A stretch of 64,000 nucleotides of DNA from Mansonella perstans (Eukaryota > Nematoda > Chromadorea > Rhabditida > Onchocercidae): positions 1 to 64,000 of the forward strand of contig JBAMDO010000101.1 in the NCBI GenBank assembly GCA_037074765.1. The letters run 5' to 3'. The position numbers were made by a program, and so were the translations under genes. The notes under the pieces were generated by a model. The model saw nothing but the letters and a program-made list of their open reading frames with translations, made no database searches and was not told where the DNA came from. Positions 57,266 through 64,000 of the stretch are shown here, in pieces; the first letter of the stretch is position 1; each line of letters opens with the position of its first letter.

Positions 57266-57841
57266 AAATATGCATGAAAATACCATATAAACTAGGCTAT
57301 TTCACAACTAGACTATCAAGTGCATTCACATACAAGTGAAATTCGAATCGATGCAATTATCATTAGATACCTTTGTATTTAATAATTATTCTGTTGAATC
57401 CGTCTCATTCCAACAACTTATAATTTGGACACTGTAAAATATCTGTAAAAAATGCTGTAAAAAATTGCAAAAAAAACGGTACTGTTAAAAAAAATTTGCT
57501 GATACTGCGAAAAAAAAAAATTCTTCTGTTTTATTGCCTTCAGCAATCATATTTTCAGATCTTATTGGTTTTTTCATTATTGCTCCATCAGTTGTCCTTT
57601 CTTGAATTTTATGATTCAATTTGATACTAAGAAGAAAAAAGAAAAAGAAAACTTAGAGCTTAAAACTTAAAATTTAGAGCTTTAAATTCTCAGTACTTTG
57701 CAAATCATTCACAGAATAGTTTCTTTTATCTTTCCGTATTATTTAATATAGGCTATCCGAATAACCAAAATTTTACTTTCAAATTTTGATAAGCATTATG
57801 ACGAATTTCTCTTTAAAGGCTATTTCTTAATAAATTCGACC

Positions 57842-57846
57842 AACAC

Positions 57847-57894
<48 letters not shown>
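57842..57894. repeat. (CA)n microsatellite
   Basis: An AC dinucleotide tract with one CG interruption. It produces long Cys/Val frames on the minus strand that are artefacts. Confidence 0.97.
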
Positions 57895-57896
<2 letters not shown>

Positions 57897-58393
57897 AAGC
57901 ATACATACATTTATGAAATATTTGCAAGAATGTGCGATATTTTTTGGTTGATGAAAAGTTTTGCAAGTTTGCCACTTTGATATTAATGAAATATCTATGT
58001 TTGTCACTTTGATAGTCTATTTTATGCATTTCTCACTTAAATTAAGTTATATTGTTTGAAATGAATTGCGTCGACTGGAAATTTTTTCAAATAAATGAAT
58101 GTAATTATAATCTTTTGATCGATTAAACAACTTTATATAAAAACAACTTTATACCGTTTCCGTTCTAAATTCCATTAAATATAAGTGAAAATTAAAGTGA
58201 AAAATGAAATGAAAAAGTGTTTTTTTTTTTTTGCCTTGCCGCTTTGTATTTGATTGGAACCTATTGGATGAGAAATATTTGCAAGTATGTCCAAACCCAT
58301 TCAATTTTATTTGATTTATTTCTGCAAAGTATATTCAACTCAGATGCAATGAAACTTCGCTCAAAGATTAGTTGGAATTGATTCATTTACAAA

Positions 58394-58550
58394 ATTTATC
58401 TCCACTACTACCACTCCAACAACTACTACTACAGTAGTTTTGGCAATCATTATTGCTACAGTTACCACTACTACTGCTACTACCATTGCTTATCCTACCA
58501 CAACAGCTACACAACAGCAATAGTAACAACAACAATACTACAACTATTTA
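58394..58550. repeat. ACT/ACA trinucleotide-rich tract
   Basis: Imperfect ACT, ACC, ACA and GCT units. Read on the plus strand one frame gives a Thr-rich peptide ending at TAG, similar in composition to the lipase tail. No gene structure surrounds it. Confidence 0.75.
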
Positions 58551-59099
58551 TTGTATTTTCTCCATCATATTCATTTAGAGCAACTGACCATGTTAGACAT
58601 TTTTTTGAGCGCAAAAAATCAGCAGATTTTGGCCCCACTCTTTCCATCAATTCATCACCACTATCATTTTTTAAATTCACGATCATTTAGTGATCGAAAA
58701 TTTGCCAGGTTTTGTCAATTTTCTTTTCAACTTGACCAATAGATTTCAAATAGTTAGGTTAATCAAATTAGTTGCTTAAACTACAAACTACTTACAGCCC
58801 ATATTGTATCTGAAATTCCAGTATTCTTCGTCGTTTTCATAATACTATTTCTTAGTTAATAGTTACAGTTGCGCTATTTGTACAAGCGAATGAATGGTCA
58901 GTTAGATATTTCTCATTACACTTTTTAAAGTGGCTCTTTGATTAACCGTAAATTTTAGTTTTGCAACAATCTTCGACAATTTCCAAAATATTTAACAAAA
59001 TGTGACATTTTTTTCAACTTCGAAGTTTTCGAAAAGCTTGTTAATTCTAAAAGTGTTAGTTACAGAATTTTCTGAGCAACAATAAAAAAAAGAACAATA

Positions 59100-60743
59100 A
59101 TGCATGTTTCAAAGATTGGTCAGGTAACGTTTGTTGGAGTAATGTCCACCAGCTTAATATTAGCCATTGCCGCATTTCTTACGCCTGGTAATATTTTCAG
59201 TCTTAATTATAAAAAGTTGATATTCGTATCTCTTATTATAGTACATGCAACTGGAAAAATGTTCCGTTATTTACTTATTCGTCTTATACAGTACTTTAAT
59301 AGAACAATTATTGTATTAGTAATATGATAAGTTGTCGAAAAATGAGTTGTCTTTTTTTCCTGTCTTGATATTTAATATAAGTTGGACAAGTAAAACATAG
59401 AAAGGCCTAAAATTAATCAATTCATATAAATTAAGCTAACGAAATATAACACTAACATTAAAATTTAATTGAACTACATTAAAATTAAAACTATTAAAAA
59501 AATTTCAATTTTTTATTACAACAAATTCCATCATTTCAAAATAAATGAATTTCATGTCTTACCCTTCGAAGTAGCTATCAAATACAAATTTTATGTGAAA
59601 TCATGCTGCAAACTTAATTTTAGGAATGAACATAATTTTAGAAATTAGTAATTTTAGAAAATGAAAGCTACTAAGCTGCATTTAATCATATCTTACTAAT
59701 TAAGTCAATACATTGTAGAGTAAATAAGTGAACAATGTAATGAATAGTTTCATTGTAAGAAATTTCATTGCTATAAATTTCAAAGGTTGGAGTTCATTCT
59801 CGGTGATACAAGGTCATGAAAGCGAAGCGGAGAAATTTGCAATGCCAGAAGCAATGGGACTTTTCCATTGCATCCCATCAATATCCGAAAGCGATCTGAA
59901 AATTAATTATTGTGATCTATGGCAAAAGGTAATTTTTCAGATTTCCTTTTTTGGAATTGAAATATTTTACAATTTTTTGAACAAAATGAAATGTGTTCGA
60001 AAAATGAATATGATAACAGGTATCAAATTTTTCTGAACAATGAAATGTCACAGAAGAAATTTCATATCACATGATAACCAAACATTTTATTTTGAAGCGA
60101 TTCATGTGAGACACTAATCATTCTCATTCCAACACCAAAAGTATTAATTAGACTTAGAGATAAAAGTAATTAGTTATTTATAAAAGTAGTGGATATTTTC
60201 AGGACAAATCAAAATGTGAAAAGATTGTCAAAAAATTTATGACTATAGCAATAGTCCTACAGATCACCTCACTGATCTGGGTGGCTCCAACATTCTGCAG
60301 TTGTCGTTACCAGGGACTCTGGATTATTTTCCTACCAGTAATAACTTTTGTGGCTGCAATAATATTAGGTATTGTACTGATGATGTACACCCGCAATACC
60401 AAGAACAAAGTTGCTTTCGGTTAGTAGTCGTATTTGAAATTTAAATCAAATTTCCATAAAAGATAATTATGATTCATCATTTGCTAATTCAAATCTGCTT
60501 TCTAACAAAACTTCAAATTTTACAAAATTCGGCTAAGAAAAGAGGAAAAAGAAATAAAAGTGATGTCACCACAATTATTGACTGAAATTTTCAGAAGTAT
60601 TTAAGGAAAACGAAAAAGTTGCAGCAGGTGCCTACAACATTGACTTCTTCTACAGCTACTTTACAGCCTGGTTTGCTTTATTCTTAACCACTATTAACAT
60701 TTTCATTGGCGCTTTTACTGCGAAACATTTCCATGTCATGTGA
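59100..60743 (+). CDS. Clc-like four-membrane-span protein 4
   Basis: Exons 59100-59187, 59786-59928, 60203-60419 and 60595-60743 join in frame to 198 aa with intron phases 1, 0, 1. Helix 1 (FVGVMSTSLILAIAAFL) leads into the canonical TP|GW junction. The loop carries W ... MGLFHC and a later NYCDLW cysteine. Helices 2 and 3 are FMTIAIVLQITSLIWVA and WIIFLPVITFVAAIILGIVLMM. Helix 4 is YFTAWFALFLTTINIFIGAF, and the protein ends AKHFHVM. It is the most typical member of the cluster. Plasma-membrane location is inferred from the helices and the extracellular Trp/Cys pattern. Confidence 0.9.
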
Positions 60744-61179
60744 CAATCTGCTAATTCTTCTTTTTTCCCGTAAATCAACTGATAAACGACAGATGTATCA
60801 TTTGTAATCGTAGAAAGAATTTCTGTAGTTTAGACAAGCCATAAAGTTAAGGTCAACTATTTCATAGAATATGATCGTTCATTTATTACATTTTCTTTGT
60901 TTACTCAGAAGATGAATTTCCAAAGAAAAGATTTACTGAAACATTGCTATTCTTAAAAATGCAATTTAAAATCCATGATTCCTTTAAATCATGCATTTCT
61001 GAGTTTCGATCAATATTCTACGGTAATTTTTCACATGTATTTTAATTAAAACAAAGATCTTACTGCATCTTACTGTATATTGCATTTTTCAAGCCATTCT
61101 CAATCTAGTTTTCCATCTATATTATTTGTTCACAATGAGCATAATTTGTTCGTTTCTTTAATATAAGTACAAAATGTTT

Positions 61180-61400
61180 GCTTTTGGTACTACTATTAAT
61201 CATCACGACTATTGCATTAGTTTGTTTTATCATTATTCTTATCATCCGCATTATTATCATTACTATTAGTATTATCATTACTATCATTATTATTGTTTAT
61301 TATTTTGTGATCATTAGTAGTAGCCATTATTATCATCACTATCATTGTCTTCGTCATTATTATTAAAATCACGAAATAATAATTTTTATTATCATCACTA
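61180..61400. repeat. ATT/ATC trinucleotide-rich tract
   Basis: Imperfect ATT, ATC and ACT units over about 200 bp; one frame is Ile-rich and spurious. Confidence 0.75.
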
Positions 61401-61641
61401 GTTGCTGTTAATTGCTATTGCTGCTAAAAATTTTCTTGGTAAACTAGTAATATTGTAAATTCAATAAGAATATCCATTAAATTCTTGCACTTTGCACTCT
61501 TTTTATTCGTGCACACTGAGATCAATGAAATAAGCTAAAATTGCATTTGAAATGCACAATTAGCTAATAGCAAAAATGCAATCAATCAAATGATGTGATG
61601 TAATAAGTAAGTGAAAAAAGTACGTGCATGCGAAAAGCAAA

Positions 61642-61700
61642 GCAAGTGCAAGTGCAAGTGCAAGTGCAGGTGCAGGTGCAGGTGCAAGTGCAAATGCAAG
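61642..61700. repeat. Hexamer repeat (GCAAGT / GCAGGT)n
   Basis: About nine GCA[A/G]GT units with two variants grouped as AAAA-GGG-A. It is open in all three plus frames and on the minus strand, as expected of a 6-bp repeat, so the open frames carry no weight. Confidence 0.95.
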
Positions 61701-62959
61701 AAAAAGGGAGAGAATTCTATGAATGCAATGATGCAAAATATTTCAAGCGAAGAACAAGCATGCAATTTGCAGAAAACAAAACCAAAAAGTGCATGGAAAA
61801 AGCTGGAAAACAATTTTCGAAATATTTTTCGGTATTTTTAAAAGAAAATTGAAATGCAAAGAAAACATTGACAGAAGTGGAAATTAAGAAAGCAGAAAGT
61901 AGATCAGTAAAACAAAACGATTACAGTGCAGAAATGATACAATGCAGAAGTAACTTTGATTGATTATAATGTGATTGTTGATTGATTTAGAGTGCAGAAG
62001 TAATATCGATTGATTTGAGAAAGTTTGTTATGTGATCAGTTCACCTGAAATAGAGTTAATAGTGAAATAGAGAAATTATAATATTTCCTCTCCAAGTAAT
62101 ATCCTGAATGCGCCAATATCCTGACCGTCATGAACAAAGCCATGCATGTTTCTTTGAAAGCTGTGACATCGATCTGTGACATACACAGATCAAGTGATCT
62201 GTTCAATACAAAAGTTTCCAAATATTCTTAAGCATTTCTATTAATCAATGTTCATTACTAAGTTTAAAGTTCAAATCATATAGTGAAAGCCATTTTGAAG
62301 AGAAAGTGAGACAGTGGTAATAAAGGAACTGCGTTCATCTTGTTTTCACTAGTAAAGTGATCTTTTTGCAACATTTCTCATTTTGGTCATCATCTGTTGC
62401 ATATCCCATGATATCGCTATGCTTTTCTTTGATGTCTATTTCTGAAAATCAAAGAGAGTAAGAAATTTGAAATATTCTTTTCTAACCTTACATTGTAATT
62501 TCCCATTTGACCAGTTACAGTAAGGCCATTATTATTGTTAATTATCATCATCTTTAATTATTACTATCGATAATTACTGTCGTTGTTCGTTAATCACTGT
62601 TAATAAATTACTATTTTTGATTTTGATGTAAAAACATTTCGATGCAATATTTATCAATCAGCCATAGAACCAAAGCAGGAGAAAACAGCGGGCGACAAGA
62701 GGAGAGAAAAGAGAAAGAAGACGAAGATAGGTAGAATGAAGAAAGTCAAATAAGAAAATAGATAAAATGGTCACTTTAGATATTCGATAGAGATTGAGAG
62801 TAAGTTGTTATTTATCAATTTTGTTTGCCAAATCTTTGGGATTTCTTAACTTTTTCAACTTGTACGCCAAAAGAGATAGGACAGTTTGCAAGCATTTCAT
62901 AGGGTTAACCACCTGCCAACACATTTAAATTTTTAAGTGAAATGCAGTAGGTTTGGTTG

Positions 62960-63190
62960 AAATGCCCTTCTCTTAGATGGATGGCCTTGCAGAGCTAATC
63001 GAACTCCATCTGCTGGGTTTGGAGTGAGAGTTGCTCTTCTCCTGGGATAATTATCCGAGGGCGCCCATCAAGTCCATTCTCTCCATGGACACGCTTTGCC
63101 TAACTGTTTGGTTAGGACATGTCTGGCACGGAAGACCTTGTCGGAAGCATACGTGACCGCCATGAGGTCATAACCTCACAAGAGTTCGCA
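62960..63190. repeat. GC-rich island of unknown origin
   Basis: About 200 bp with near-balanced base composition (GAGGGCGCCCATCAAGTCC, CACGGAAGACCTTGTCGG, GACCGCCATGAGGTC) in otherwise very AT-rich DNA. No coding frame, tRNA fold or known family was recognised. It may be a dispersed repeat or a non-coding RNA gene. Confidence 0.4.
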
Positions 63191-63446
63191 AGCTTTTTTC
63201 CGTGAAAGAGAGAGTGTTCAAAAATAATAGAAATTAAACATCTGATTTGACTGCTACCGATACGAAAACGGGAAAATTTTGGTGATAACTGTAATTTTAA
63301 TGTTATAGTGCATAATTTCTCTACAGTGCTGCCATAAGGTGGATTAAGTTAATGTTTACTTTGAGTAAGTATTTGAAGTATAAATATATATATTTCATAA
63401 AAAGTGCCAAGACAATAACCCATTATGAGGTATTAGTGATTTAAGG

Positions 63447-63524
63447 ATGTCGCTTGGAAGGGTATCCAGTCCGAGTGGCACCAGTGAAGCAAGTCAGTCT
63501 TCATCCTACTCAAATAATCAGCGG
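63447..63524 (+). CDS. Probable first coding exon of a gene leaving the window
   Basis: An ATG at 63447 opens 26 codons rich in Ser (MSLGRVSSPSGTSEASQ ...) and ends CGG|GTAAAT, a good donor in phase 0. Downstream, 63852-63920 could hold another exon after TAG: in phase 0 it reads EIAEAIHFSSKSIKDTLQ, while a second open frame reads SLRSPSRIPFK, which contains an SxIP-like word. The two readings cannot be separated from the window. Product unknown. Confidence 0.4.
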
Positions 63525-64000
63525 GTAAATTTACCTTTATTATTTTTCTTTAAAACAGTATGATAGTTTTGTTAGAAGTGAAATTCATCGTTCGGGATGA
63601 ATCGTCAAGGTTAGGCAGTAAAGCTGGAGCATTCTGATATTGAATATTCGATGTAGTAGCGAAATTCACTGAATACAGTTAGTCTGCAATTGCAGAACGA
63701 CAGATTGCATCATCAATGGGAAGGAAAGCAAGTAACACTTCAATCCTTATGCTTTTACTTACTGTTTTTTTGATCAGTCTTCTGGCTATGAGTAATGTTA
63801 TGCACATAGTACTGATTATTGGTCAGTGATCATTTCAGAGAAGTAGGAAATCGCTGAAGCCATCCACTTCTCTTCGAAGTCCATCAAGGATACCCTTCAA
63901 GCACCTCAGTACTGTTTATGTTAGTTAAATTTTATAATTCTAAAATATGATTATTTAATAATATCCAAGTTAACCTGTTAGTTGATCATATATTGAAATG
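63525..64000 (+). other. Window edge, probably intron
   Basis: Follows the donor at 63525. It contains the possible exon near 63852-63920; otherwise nothing is supported. Confidence 0.35.

Larger units (their letters stand above)
57266..59099. other. Intergenic between Clc-like genes 3 and 4
   Basis: Contains a CA microsatellite (57842-57894) and a trinucleotide-rich stretch (58400-58550). No supported exon. Confidence 0.45.
60744..63446. other. Intergenic, 2.7 kb
   Basis: Contains an ATT/ATC-rich stretch (61180-61400), a hexamer repeat (61642-61700) and a GC-rich island (62960-63190). Open frames here are repeat artefacts. No supported exon. Confidence 0.45.

Noticed and set aside
57813..58029. 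Cys/Val-repeat frames on the minus strand
   Set aside because: Produced by the CA microsatellite.
61586..61852. His-Leu, Lys-Cys and Val-Gln repeat frames on both strands
   Set aside because: All come from one 6-bp repeat that is open in every frame; no splice structure or homology.

Overview
The window is AT-rich eukaryotic nuclear DNA. Its genes are broken by many short spliceosomal introns, most of them GT...TTTCAG. The gene content points to a nematode: nematode-type Clc-like four-membrane-span proteins, a worm-style secreted class 3 lipase, and orthologues of SPDL-1 and CPS-6/EndoG. The low gene density, strong AT bias and abundant small tandem repeats suggest a spirurid or filarial worm, but that last step is inference. 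No tool was run; exon coordinates come from reading frames, splice sites and remembered family alignments.

Layout. 374-7555 (+): two tandem beta-tubulin genes, the first represented only by its last two exons, the second complete (12 exons, 444 aa). 9139-9994 (-): a small unrecognised gene. 10305-12161 (-): an unrecognised gene with a coiled coil and a basic, possibly shugoshin-like, C-terminus. 12547-17474 (-): translation factor eIF2A. 18957-24054 (-): the kinetochore dynein adaptor Spindly. 25560-29175 (-): an equilibrative nucleoside transporter (ENT) locus that looks damaged. 33164-36469 (-): a secreted class 3 lipase with a long Thr/Ser-rich tail. 37870-37981 (+): a single malic-enzyme exon relic. 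38970-39041 (-): tRNA-Ala(CGC). 39961-41431, 44146-45258, 54444-57265 and 59100-60743 (+): four Clc-like genes. 46381-48525 (-): mitochondrial endonuclease G, lying between the second and third Clc-like genes. 63447 onward (+): a probable first exon of a gene that leaves the window.

The best candidates for something new are the dispersed Clc-like cluster, which has a spare terminal exon, a probably frameshifted member and a paralogous non-coding block; the lipase with its repeat-encoded mucin-like tail and apparent loss of the catalytic histidine; the decaying ENT locus; and two well-supported GC-AG introns in otherwise conserved housekeeping genes. About half of the window is gene-poor DNA with minisatellites and trinucleotide-rich tracts.
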